From positions 20,515,209 through 20,579,208 of the forward strand of contig NC_134510.1 in NCBI RefSeq assembly GCF_027942865.1: 64,000 nucleotides of DNA. Reading direction: 5' to 3'. The DNA comes from Odontesthes bonariensis (lineage: Eukaryota > Chordata > Actinopteri > Atheriniformes > Atherinopsidae). A program made the position numbers and the translations under genes. Below are positions 11,663-22,900 of the stretch, in pieces. Numbering within the stretch: the first letter of the stretch is position 1; every line of letters starts with the position of its first letter. Under the pieces are notes generated by a model. It was not told the DNA's origin and searched no databases. It saw only the letters and a list, made by a program, of their open reading frames with translations.

Positions 11663-14600
11663 TTATTTCTTTGATGTCTTTCTCCCCATAATTATATTCT
11701 CAGTGCCATATAATTCTTGTGTCTCCTCCTTCACCTTACATCTAATGTGAGATTCTCCCAGAAGCTTTACTCTCCTCCATCCAGTCTCACTGTGCATCCC
11801 TGAGGCGTCCTCCTTCTCGCTGCTCTCCCGTCCCAGCTGGAGAGCTTTCTCCTGGTTTCCTGCCTCACCGATCTCCTGGTCTCTTTGGCTATCCCCCCTG
11901 TATGTCCTGCTAGCGCCAGCGCGTTGACACTTGCGACTGAAAGCAGAGGTATGGGTGAAGAGTTGAGGGTAAGAGGCAGTGGATAAACCAGTAACAGAGA
12001 GAGGATGGATCACTGTGCTTCTTCTTATGGAGGATAGGAGGTTCTGGGTCCTGGGATGAGGTCGAACGTGTTTTAAGGAGGAGTTTTTGCTCGATCTGCT
12101 TCTGTTGCAACTCTGCTTCCTCTGATCCTCCACGATATCGTCCAACCCTGCAGCAAAGCGAGGAATTAGTTAATGCAATCCACTGGGGTATCACTGCGTG
12201 TGCTGTATATTGGCTTTTGCAGCTGTCTCACCGTGAACATTGTTAACAATTCTGCTCTCTTCATTCTGGCTACGCCTCAGGTCCAGGGCTTGTTTCACAG
12301 AGTCTAAAAGCCCAAACATCTCACTCAAGGAATTAAGTATGAGGGCGTCTGACAAAAAAAAAAAAGAAAGAAAAAAAGAAATAAAGAAAAACAAAAGTTG
12401 GCTGGAAAGTTTGAATGATTAATACAAGTCCATATCAATTTGTCAACAATAAATTCAGCAGTTTTAGAGATGGAGCCTTTTTCATTGAATTATCATTCCA
12501 CCCTACTGTGGGAACTGACCTGTGTCCAGCAGGTTGGCCTTCTCACTGCGACGCTCCACTCCTTTAAGAGAGGTTAATATTTCTGTCTGGAGACTGGACA
12601 GGACCTCCCCCATCAGTCCAGAGTCGGCGACATCCCTCCACAGACTCAGTACTCCGTCTAGATAGGACATAACTAGGATTAGTGGAGAGCTCTGTGCATG
12701 TGTTTCTTTTTAAAGTCGGGAGATGTCTGGGGTGAGATCTGAGTAGAGTCGAAGCGCCGAAAATGTAAAAAAAACACAGAGGGAGATGTCCAGGTTGGTG
12801 GAAAAATAAAATAAAAGATACGAGGAGATAAAGGAAACGGGAGAGGTGCAGCACTTGGAGCGAGGATGTTAAATGGGTGACAGATGTGGCAAGGAAAGTG
12901 TTGGAAAATGGGTTAGGAAAGTGGTGCTGTCGGAAGAGAGAAAGGAGGGCAGGACAGATTTGAAGGAGAATGAAAAATGACTCGGGATCTGCGTAGCACT
13001 GAGTGAAACAGAAGTAGAGAATATTAGTGTTGAAATGTCAGAGGATGTCGGATATACTTCTTGAGAAGAAATGCACGCACATCTGTGTTTGCTTAAACTT
13101 CTGTCAAGATTAATACAATATTTCCAGTGAAAGCATTCCAAATCCCATTTACAGCTATCTGAGCTTAAATTAATTCATTCCTCCGTGTCAGGAAAGTGCA
13201 CTACTCGCACCACAGAAAACACATTTCTGTATCTTGCAGAGTAGAGCTGTAAGCTGAGTACGCTTCTTAAGAATTGTCAACTCGTTCTAAGCCCAACACC
13301 GTGTGCAGGGCAGGAGTCGAATCAGTCACTCACAGTGGCCGAGGTCCAACTGGAGCAATGCCAAATCAGGTCACCTTTAAAAGCCCTTAACTCAAAGCTC
13401 AGGTCCCAGCGAGAACCGGTCACACCTGGAAATGTCAGCTGCTGTCGCTGGCTATAAAAAGGGACACGACTCTCTGCCTGCCTATGATCAGCAACTTTTT
13501 AAGGACAGTCCGCAGGAATGGCTGAACATCCCACAACTGCAGATTCAGTGGCTCGTTGGGTCAGAGGGCTCCAACAGTTGAAACCCAAACGACGGACTGA
13601 CTGCAGAACGACTCATAAATCCCTTAGGGACATGCCTTACAAACGTATGGCTTCCTGAAGACAGTGCCTCTTCCCATGGGGAAAAAAAATGTCTTTGACA
13701 AGTAAACTTTCACTGCTCCCGCCTTTAAAATATGTGTTATAACATATAACTTCCTAGAAAATTTGCAGGGAAACACGCGACTGACACAAAACTACATGTA
13801 TACCCCTGAATTAAATACTTTCTAAACAGAGCATCTACCACTGTAGCATGTATTTAACACTCCAGGGGGGCTTTAAGTGCTGTGAACAAGTAGGTGCACA
13901 TGCAACATACCACTGAAAAAACAATTCAGCTGACACAAAGCATTTCACAATACCTGGGACCGCCGGTGGGTAAAATGCATTGTGCAAAACAGTGAAAACA
14001 AAAAAAAAAATCACAAAACAGAGGCAACTTACTTAGAAAACCTCCCGGTGAGCCACTGATCAATATTTTCCGGGCAAAATCTGACATTTTTCATTGACAA
14101 GGGTTCCAAATATCCACTCCAGTAAAGCTTTTAGTCCCCAGAAAATTGTTTCTTCAATATAATCCCACAGATTGCAGTTGCATTATCATGAGGCTGGCAG
14201 CTGTGCTTCATCTTTCAGTCCCAGTCATACTTTGATTGATTCGGACGGTTTGGGGGGGGGGGGGGTTGAGTTTGCTTTCTAAAATCAAGCTTTTACTCCA
14301 TGTGGTTCGAGAGCAGCTCTCAGTTTATTTGGGTTACCCCACGGATATGCATTTTAGGCTAATTTTACCGGAATTGGAAGAGGTTACAGTGGGACACTAC
14401 AGGTCAATAGCGGGTACCATGGGGTGGTCCGTAGGCGTAGTGGGTTAAGCAGGCGCCCCATGTACAAGAGGCTATAGCCCTCGCTGCAGCTGGCCCCGGT
14501 TTGAGTCCCGCATCGGATGGCCCTGTGCTGCATGTCGTTCCCCCTCTCTCTGCCCCCTGCTTCCTGTCTCTCTGAACTTTCCCATCCATTAAAGGCACAA

Positions 14601-17600
14601 AAGCCCCCCAAATAAATAAATAAATAAAAATAGCAGGTGCCATCATTTTTCCTACTGTGTGGTGGGGCACAACTTTTGCGCCTATGTACTGTATGTACTC
14701 TCATATTTACCTGTTGTTTTGGCCCTCTTTCGCTTGGCAGAATGCCCGTTAGCTGTTGTGGGGTTTACAAGTCTTGGCTGACCATTACCCCACTCTGCTG
14801 TTGCACCAAACTTATCCTCCAAGGGCTCTTCGACCTCAGCTAAATTATGCGCGGCTCCTGAAATGGGAACAAAGCAGGCAAAGCCAGTGATCAAAGCGCA
14901 AAAATTAACAAAAACGGGAGCTGGTTGAGGGAAGATTTGATCTATTTGTTCAGCTAATTTCGATTTGTATTATTTTCCTTTTGGACCCTTTTTTTTTTTG
15001 CTTTTGGAAATGCACGATCTTCAAGTTTGTCATCTCAGTAATACAACAGGAGCTGAGGAAGCATATGTGGGGGGACAAACAGTAAACTGTAAATGCCAGC
15101 TGAAATCTACCTGTCAAGGGAGGCACCTGTCCTCCAACAGGGTCGAGAGCCAGACTCGACAGGCTCGGCTGCACCGCGGTCCCCGGAGGAGGCCGCGTGC
15201 TGTTGATCAGCACGTCAAATTTTGTGCTGCGGCAGGTGTTGCTGCATACGGAGTCATGCTGGTAGAAGTCTATCTGGCCTGAGTCCATCATTTTCCTACA
15301 AGGAGACAAGCGGGTCACAGTAACACTGCAAAGTATTTCAGACAACGAGCGATATTAGGAGTGAACTTGCTGAAAAATCCTAACAGCTTTTCAGTGGTTT
15401 GTTTGATGCAGAGCTCGCTGATCTGGCCTCAAGCGGAATAAAGATCAAAGGAGGAGATACTGCCTGTTGAGTTCTGTGTGTTGACTCACGGTCACATCAA
15501 CAACAAGTGCAAACACGATAAAGTGGGGAGAAGCTGCACTCGGCAGCTCACGTACGAGTTATTTGATGCTGCTATCATCATAACTCCGCTTACCTACAGA
15601 CTCAGGAATGTAGTGACAAACTGACAGAAACAGACAGTCAGTATTTACAAGAGTGCACGTTGCCCCCCCCGACACTGAGCTTTTTTAAGGACTTACACTT
15701 AAAGACCAACACGGAAAAAGGTCAAATCAGCATCAAGGCAAATAAAGGTGTTTATTTTAACGTTTCATAAGTGTACCTGAGCATAACCCCTCCCAGTCTG
15801 ATGGCCCTCTTCCAGTCCTTCAGCGTGGCTTTCCCTGCCAGGTGTACAAACTGCTTCGGACTGATGAGCTGGTCATTAAACTGTAGAAGAGAAGACAACG
15901 ACGTATGTCACATACTGTATACACAGTAATGCAAGTGGTTACACTAGAAATTTAATCCCTACTTTGTTATTCCTCCCAACTCGTCTAAGCTTAACAGACA
16001 AAGTTCTAGACTGACGGAAGGACATCGAGTCCAAAATGTATACGGATTCAGCTGATCATACAATGTGTACAGAACAAATACGTAAACAGTGTGCGTGTTT
16101 ATGCGTGAGTCTGCGCATATGTATGCTTGGTGCAACCAGCAAAAGTGTAAAGGAGCATTACACATTGACCTGCATAGTTGTGGTTAAAAACAAATTTCCA
16201 GTCTTGTTGTATTGGCCTTGACACTCCTGCAGGGTTCTCCCAACATCATATGTGTGAAAAGGTTATTTTGGGGGTATGCACAGAGTTCCTGATGATCTTA
16301 CATGCCCTCCGAAAAAACCCCTAGTGGGATAAAAGTCCTGAGGTGAAGGGAAAGCTGAGAGATGCTGTGCACTTCATGCCAGACACCCCTCCTGTCCTCA
16401 GCAGTGCTGTTTTCACACCAGACTACTTATAGGAAGTACAGTCAGTGCTGGGACTTCTTAATAATCATGTGAAATGTTTTGGTATGCCTAATACTGGCTA
16501 ATATTGTTGATATAATAGGGTGAAACATATGTATATTATTCTCTTAGTGATGAAACAGTAAATATGTATCCACGACATGCAGATTTGTGTCCATTCATCC
16601 ATCCATTTTCTATGCCAGCTTGATCGGATTCAGGGTCGCAGGGGTTCGGACTTGTGTGCGGTGTATAAAAACATGCATGTATCTCACAGATGACATCACA
16701 CATAAAATCTGTGGTCAATCCGCAGAAAATCAATGTGTCCTTGGAAAAGCCACTGAACACATAATATGTGTTTTTGGGGAAACAAAGGAGGCGCTACATA
16801 TGTTCTATATGCTGTGTATAATAGGAAGTACTGTAAGAGTGTTTGAGTAAAACATTTTAAAGCACTTTTGTAGGGCCTAGATATGGTTCAAAGGAACTAT
16901 GCGGTATATATGGGGGGCATTAAAAACGAGTGGCAGACAAAATGTGAAGATAAATCTGTGTCAGTGCATTAAAGAATTCCTAGTTCACCACCTTTCAAAC
17001 ATATCGACTTACCTTGATGCATCTGACATTGATTCCAGGGCACACAAACTTCTTAAACAGCAGCACCGCTCTGCTGTCTCCACAAGTGATGGGGTAGCCA
17101 TACTCAATCTCGTCTCCCTTGGCTTTACTGTCTTCTAAACGTTAAAAAACGAGAACAAAACCGTAACCACCTGCAGTGTCTCTGCAATGCGCAGTCACAA
17201 GACTACCTCCTCTAATGACAGAGAAGATTTATCAAAACCATAACTGCAACCCAGGAGGTTTACCACAGCTCTCTATTCATCTCCCACACAGTAAATAGCA
17301 TTCCGGCCGGGGAAAACACCGTCTGAAATACTTTACTGCACTAAACAACACCCTCTGCTCTCGATTTGATATGATCAGTCATTGGTGAAATGTGGCGGTA
17401 ACAGGAAATGTGTTTACTTACCTTGATGGGTCTCTATGGCTAAAACGGTGGTGCCAGTCTCAGCAGTGTCGTAATTTAACCTGTAGAGGGCGACAGATCC
17501 TCACATATAAACGATCATTTCACGCTACATGAGTTTGAGTCTGTGAATAGCAGCTGTATGTACACTTTTCGAACATGTTACTGATCCACATTGCCTAATT

Positions 17601-17840
17601 TGAGCTTTATCTATGCCTAAACTTGCACTGCACTGAAGATAGAATGTGAATGTAGATTTATTACATATAAATACTAACACAAACACGTGTGAAAAGGGGG
17701 GAAACAATGTAGAAACAATGTTACCCATGCAGGTGCAGTATGACTTGATTCTTATTGTTTTTGCCACTGTACTCCCCCTCCTCTTCCTTCATCGTCACGA
17801 GTTGCCCTGAAGACACGGTGACCTCAGCACCCGCCATCAT
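11663..17840 (-). CDS. gmeb1: GMEB1-like SAND-domain transcription factor, 9 coding exons
   Basis: Coding exons: 17725-17840, 17422-17480, 17013-17134, 15777-15880, 15111-15295, 14711-14857, 12520-12657, 12232-12348 and 11663-12147. All junctions are GT-AG and the phases agree, giving about 490 aa. GMEB proteins bind glucocorticoid modulatory elements in the nucleus. The SAND domain covers roughly residues 65-170. It shows YPITCGDSRAVLL, KKFVCPGINVRCIK, the KDWKRAIRLGG DNA-contact motif and RKMMDSGQIDFYQHD with CSNTCRSTKFD. Exon 1 (QVILHLHG) and exon 2 (VLAIETHQ) resemble GMEB1 more than GMEB2. The central GMEB helix region is in exons 7-8 (LWRDVADSGLMGEV, LNSLSEMFGLLDSVKQ). A basic KRKRAK lies in exon 6. 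The last exon is open but not recognisably conserved. Start: the first of two tandem ATGs, at 17840. Confidence 0.9.
14421..14628 (+). mobile_element. tRNA-derived SINE in a gmeb1-like intron
   Basis: The 5' part is tRNA-like, with an A-box-like TAGGCGTAGTGGG and a B-box-like GGTTTGAGTCC. It continues with a SINE body (TGCATGTCGTTCCCCC) and an (AATA)n tail. Target duplications AATAGCGGGTACCAT (14406-14420) and AATAGCAGGTGCCAT (from about 14629) match at 13 of 15 positions. It sits antisense to the host gene between coding exons 6 and 7. The A and B boxes belong to the SINE and do not indicate a real tRNA gene. Confidence 0.9.
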
Positions 17841-19160
17841 CCCTCCTCGCAGAGCTGCACGCAAGAGAGGATCAGGCAAGCATCTTCACATCCAGATCAG
17901 AAAGCATGCATGCAGTTGTGCCCGTTTAATGCGCAACACAACCCTCGCTCAACTTTACTTTTCTGGTGTGCCACTGTCGTAAAAATGAGTCACGGTGAGC
18001 TTTAAATGACTTAATCCTTGCACTGGTGGTCCCACGTTACTGGAGAGAGTGCACAAAGATAATGACACAGAAACTCGCAGCTGTGAATAAAACCCGCATA
18101 GTGAGACGGTGATTGTGAGATCAGAAGAAAAATAAATCACGTAAAAGTGCAGCGCGGTACAACCCTGTTTTTTTTTTTTTTTTGTAAAAAAAAAGTTGAG
18201 GTGCTCTGGAGTATGGAAATAGCTAAAGAATGCACACATTTCAAATTCCAAAGAAGAAGAAAAAAACATAATCTACCTTACGTTCATTTTCAAAATAAAC
18301 ATGCCCTCGTTCCGAATTTGATGCCGAAATATCGTGGGCAACAAGATGCTGGAAAAGTTGTGTCCTGCTCAAAGAACCCACTTTTTTGGAAAGGGGAATT
18401 TAAAAGTCAAATGTGATTCAACACATGAAAATACTCCAATTACTTAGTCATGTTCTACAGCCAAAATAGCTGCAGTGAGGGGCACCGCTTTTGACACAAA
18501 TTTGATGCACATAAGAGACAATAAATGCAGTTCATATAGGAGCACTGTAAACAGCTGTGTGCTGAGCAAATCTGAGCTGACACCAATCTATAAGGATCAA
18601 ACCTTATTGTTAAGATATGTTACATATCTTGGCCATTTTACAGCATAGGAATTGTTTAATGCCCTGTTATTTAGGGTCATTATGTAAGGGGAAAAAAAGG
18701 TAATGTAAATTATTACAGTAAACGACTACAGAGATAAATGATAAAGTCTCAATAGTCATTTCAGTCTCCCTGCTCTGTCCACAGTATTATTTCAGTCCCA
18801 CACAAGAAAAAGATGCAGATAACAGCACAGAAAGAATAATGCCATCTGTTTGGATTACTCCAACTGGAAAGAGTCAGTAGAGGCTGCCCTGTCATGGAGT
18901 GAAAACCATGACAGACCACTAACATAATAATCAACATACTCCACAATAGAAGCCTATGTTGGATCCCCAACAGTTGCGTGCCTGTCTCGCCCTCTTTTAC
19001 CTTCACAAAGTGACGTCTGTTGATGCGGCAGCACGCACAGCCCGGACAACAACAGAAGGTACAGGACGCACTCCTGGTCCAGAAAGGCCAAAAAACACAC
19101 TACAACTCTAAAAACACTCCACTTTAAATGAATGTACAACGATAATATAAGGTTACTCAC

Positions 19161-19978
19161 CGTGTTACAGCAGGAAATAATATATCCTGCGCTTGCTAGA
19201 GAGGAACGAGAGCATGCGCCGAGCTGCTTCGCCACACTTCCTGCAGTGAAGGCAGGCAGCATTTGCCTGAGAAGCATCTGTCCCGCTGTCACGAGAAGCG
19301 GTTTGTTGGCACGCGATGTGTAAATCGGTCAAACTGCTCTAATGGGCCTTGGTTTTTAGCGCCTCCATAGGAGCACGCGGGCCCCGAAAGGTGTCCAGCC
19401 TCATAACTTATTTCCCACCAACACAGCAGGGGAAAACAGGAGACGGGGGTTTCTCTCATTGTGTACATTACTGTTTAATATGAACGAGGCTTTCACGTTA
19501 GTTCGGGGTTTTGTGACTGCTGCTCTGAGCTGTTGTGTTTTTGTTGTTGGCCTTATTTCACCACTAGGTGGCAGGTTTCGAACAGAAATGGAGGCGGGTC
19601 GACAGGGGCATACACGGGGCAAGTGTTCTTGCTCTATATGTTGGCTGTTAAACTCGACATTTCCCACTTATAATACAGTAACTTCATGAAACAGCCTGTA
19701 CAGGTAAAGGTAGCCATCTGACATCCATCTGTATTATCATTAACGGTGGCTGGTCTCGGATCAGCACACAGCCACACATAAGCCCGCCCCCTTTCGGGAA
19801 TGGAATGTTTGGGACACTTTGATTGACAGTCGAAGCTGACCAATCGAAAGGTCGGGTTTGCGACTCGTGGCCAATAGTAAATACCAGTACTTTGTGCTGG
19901 AACTTTTTTTTTATTCATGCAAGAACTCGAGACGTCGAAGCATGCACCTTACCCTTCTCGCGCACAGCGCTGGGAATC
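19161..19978. promoter_or_regulatory. Probable bidirectional promoter and 5' UTRs of gmeb1-like and dcbld1-like genes
   Basis: On the minus strand a good donor (AACACG|gtgagt) at 19155-19161 marks the end of a likely non-coding first exon for the gmeb1-like gene. On the plus strand the dcbld1-like ATG is at 19979. The two start regions are less than about 800 bp apart and diverge. The interval contains two CCAAT boxes (near 19840 and 19870) and moderate CpG content, with no coding frame. The shared promoter is inference from layout. Confidence 0.5.
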
Positions 19979-22900
19979 ATGCTTACAAAGTGCGAAAACG
20001 TCTGGGATGCTGTGAGGTCTCTTTTCGCGGGCTTTTGGATCACTTTTAGCGTTTGTTCCGTCGGCGTCCACGGCCAGGAGGGTAAGAAAACGACTATTTT
20101 CCCCACGCTTGTGATAAGATAAGGATTGTGACGCGAGATTGGAGTTCAAACATCTTGTCAGCCAGCTGCTGAAGATCCCCTCAGTAGATTATTAGCTGGC
20201 TTCCTTGGTGTCGAGTTAATGTTTTTGCTTGTAACGACATGATTATAAAGTCTAAGCAAAAGGACGAGCATTAATAGCAACTTTTTTTTTTTTAGTTTAA
20301 GCTTATTTTCTGCATCGTTTACTCATTGTGTCATGCAAAACTGAATCCTACTATTGTTCAAGTTAGAAAAAAAGAAAGACAGAATTGGCTAATAATCCTA
20401 CTGTGTCAGTGTGAGCCACAGGAAACGTATGTTAGTGTAACTTTTTTGATTTGTTGCTGCAGGAGAAATACTGTATTGCAGATTTGACGTGGGTACGAAG
20501 GTCGACCGTGTGCTGTCATGGTTACATTCTTCGCATACTCTTCCCTTGTTAATGTGTTTACCTGCTGATCCCAGCTATCTTTTCCCAGCGTTTTTTCTTT
20601 TTCTTTTTATTATATCTTAACACCAGTTAAGCCCAGTATGAATCACAGTGACCATGTGTACTCACACATAGAGAGAAAGAACAGTTATTACGCTTGTAGA
20701 CGGTGACTCCAGCAGTCAGCCACACCACAAATCCTTGTTTTTGTCTGTCTCCGGGTCTTTGGTTTCCTCATATCGGACGATGATTAAGTCCTGGGTAAAT
20801 TATCCACTCTGAATCTTTTTTTTTTTTTTTTTAAAGCTTTGGTGGGGCCAGGTTTTGGGGGGGGAGCATTGCAGCCGATGCGCTGTAATGCTGCAACTGA
20901 CATACCAGAGGGGTTAAGGCTATGTAGTGACAGGTAGCACAGGTGAACATCCTGTCTGCCAGTGAGGACCTGTAAAGACCTGCCAGCAAAACCACAAGGG
21001 GAAAACAGAGTTGCTGGTGTGCTTCTGGTCGACTCTCTTCTTGCCGCGCCATCCACTCTGAATCCTGTTTAGTGTAATTTACCCCTCTAAATTTTCCCTA
21101 GCTGGCCCGAACAGACTGAATACATATCAGTTTCCCAATCAAACTGCTCTGGAGAGTAATTGAAAGAGTTCGTTGAGCAGGGCACAATTCCAGGCCAACC
21201 AGAACTTCCCCCAGTATTGCCGCCTCGGTGGCCTCCCACAGGAAGGTGACGGATCCACGCTCTGTTGCCCGCGGTTACAGTATGTCACTGTGGCATTTCC
21301 AGGGAATCCTTCGGGGGCTTGAGGAGGGGCAGTGACATTCAAAGGCTGATGGTATTTTGGAGCTGAAGATCTGTTGGGAATCGGGGGGTGGTGGGGGGGG
21401 GGGGGGGGTGATACTGGAGGCATGACACAGGGTGAGTGGGGTGGTTATCTAGAAGTTTCCCCTCAACACTTTTGAGGAAGCCTTTTATGGAAGACAAGGA
21501 TGGGGTGTGATGATTAGCCTTAGTCTGACCCCGGGGCCCTTTTATGCATTTTGACCAATACCGGAACCCTTTGTTTTGGCTGTGGTATACGCGCACGCCG
21601 CCTCCACAGCACAGTTCTGTGAAACCGCTGGGGGAATTGACTCACTGTTTTTCAGCGACCAAGGAGGATGTTGGACCGTCTAAATATTTGTGCTTTCTGT
21701 TCCAGTCCAAGCGTTAGTCACAGCGGTCGCAGGTCAGAAGACTCAGTGAAAAAAAATTAAAGATAAGTTGTTTGCAGGGAAGCTAATTCGCAGTTCTCGT
21801 GCTCCTCTATTAGAGATAAGAGCCCAGTAAGAAATCCCAGACTTTTTATAAAATTTCATTTCAGTGGATTAAATCTTTTGGAGATTGTCCTCTGCTACAT
21901 GGTGTGCATGTTGTAGTGTTCATGAGCCGAGCACTTTCCTCCCTGGCAGTTGTGTCATCGCTCAGTTATGATCGTAAAACATGCCCAGGTCTGCGGGGCA
22001 CGTTCAGGTGAGACTTGTTAAGCCTGATTCTTCCTCGGCGCAACCGCGCAACTGTTCTGGCTCGAGAACCATTAATGACGTCATCGAAAGCGCCAGCCCC
22101 TTCACAGTTCCTTCAGCTCATAAGCGCAGTTTGCGCCGAGTATGCGTCACATTTGCAGTTCTCTCCAGACCAGCGGGCGTCACTGTTGAGGAAACAAGCT
22201 GAAGAACCGGACGAAGAAAAGCATACGAAGAAAGCATACACAATGCCACCTGTGGTGTCACGTCAGCAGAGGCTGGCACATCTGATGCAGATGCGGAATG
22301 AATTTACTCTGGGTGTAGAACTGTATATGTATCTCAGTGCTAAGCGGCTGCGGCAAAAACAGAAGAGAAGGTGGAATGTTCGTCCTTTGCAACAAGACGA
22401 ACTTTGTCAAACGTTGTCCTTTGGGACAACGTTGTCCCAGTGTAACTTCATAGATGTGTCGTACAGATGTTTGTAGAGGCGCACCCTCTCGGTCACCGCG
22501 GTCTCTGCAGTGTTCATGTTTCCTTTCTCTTGGTCAGCTGTTTCCGGTTGAGCTCGCGCGAAGTCAGAAAAAAAGTTGTGTGCGCGCCCTTGCGACGCGC
22601 GAGGATTTTTTAGCTTGCGACGGGGGGCGTGGCGGAATTTTGGGTCACGTGACCGTTTGCGCCATTTGCGACCAGCTAGTAAGAATGGGTCAAAGCGAGG
22701 TTGCGCCAGGTAAGAATCAGGCTTTAGCCTTTAGTCCTTAAATCGCGCGTTAACAAAGCCCTTAATATTCTGTCTGTTTGATTAAGACGGGTGATGACGA
22801 GACTGTCTGCGGTTATGTCATCCTGGCTTTGCTGAAAAGTATTCCCACGCTTCTCACAGCGTTTCTCAGATGCAAAATGCTTTTATATCTGCCAGCTCCA

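Noticed and set aside
14421-14500. tRNA gene
   Set aside because: The A-box and B-box motifs belong to a SINE with tail and target duplication; no tRNA cloverleaf is complete.
22015-22476. Independent 153-codon gene
   Set aside because: It is inside a TTA-flanked Harbinger MITE and resembles only a transposase N-terminus.
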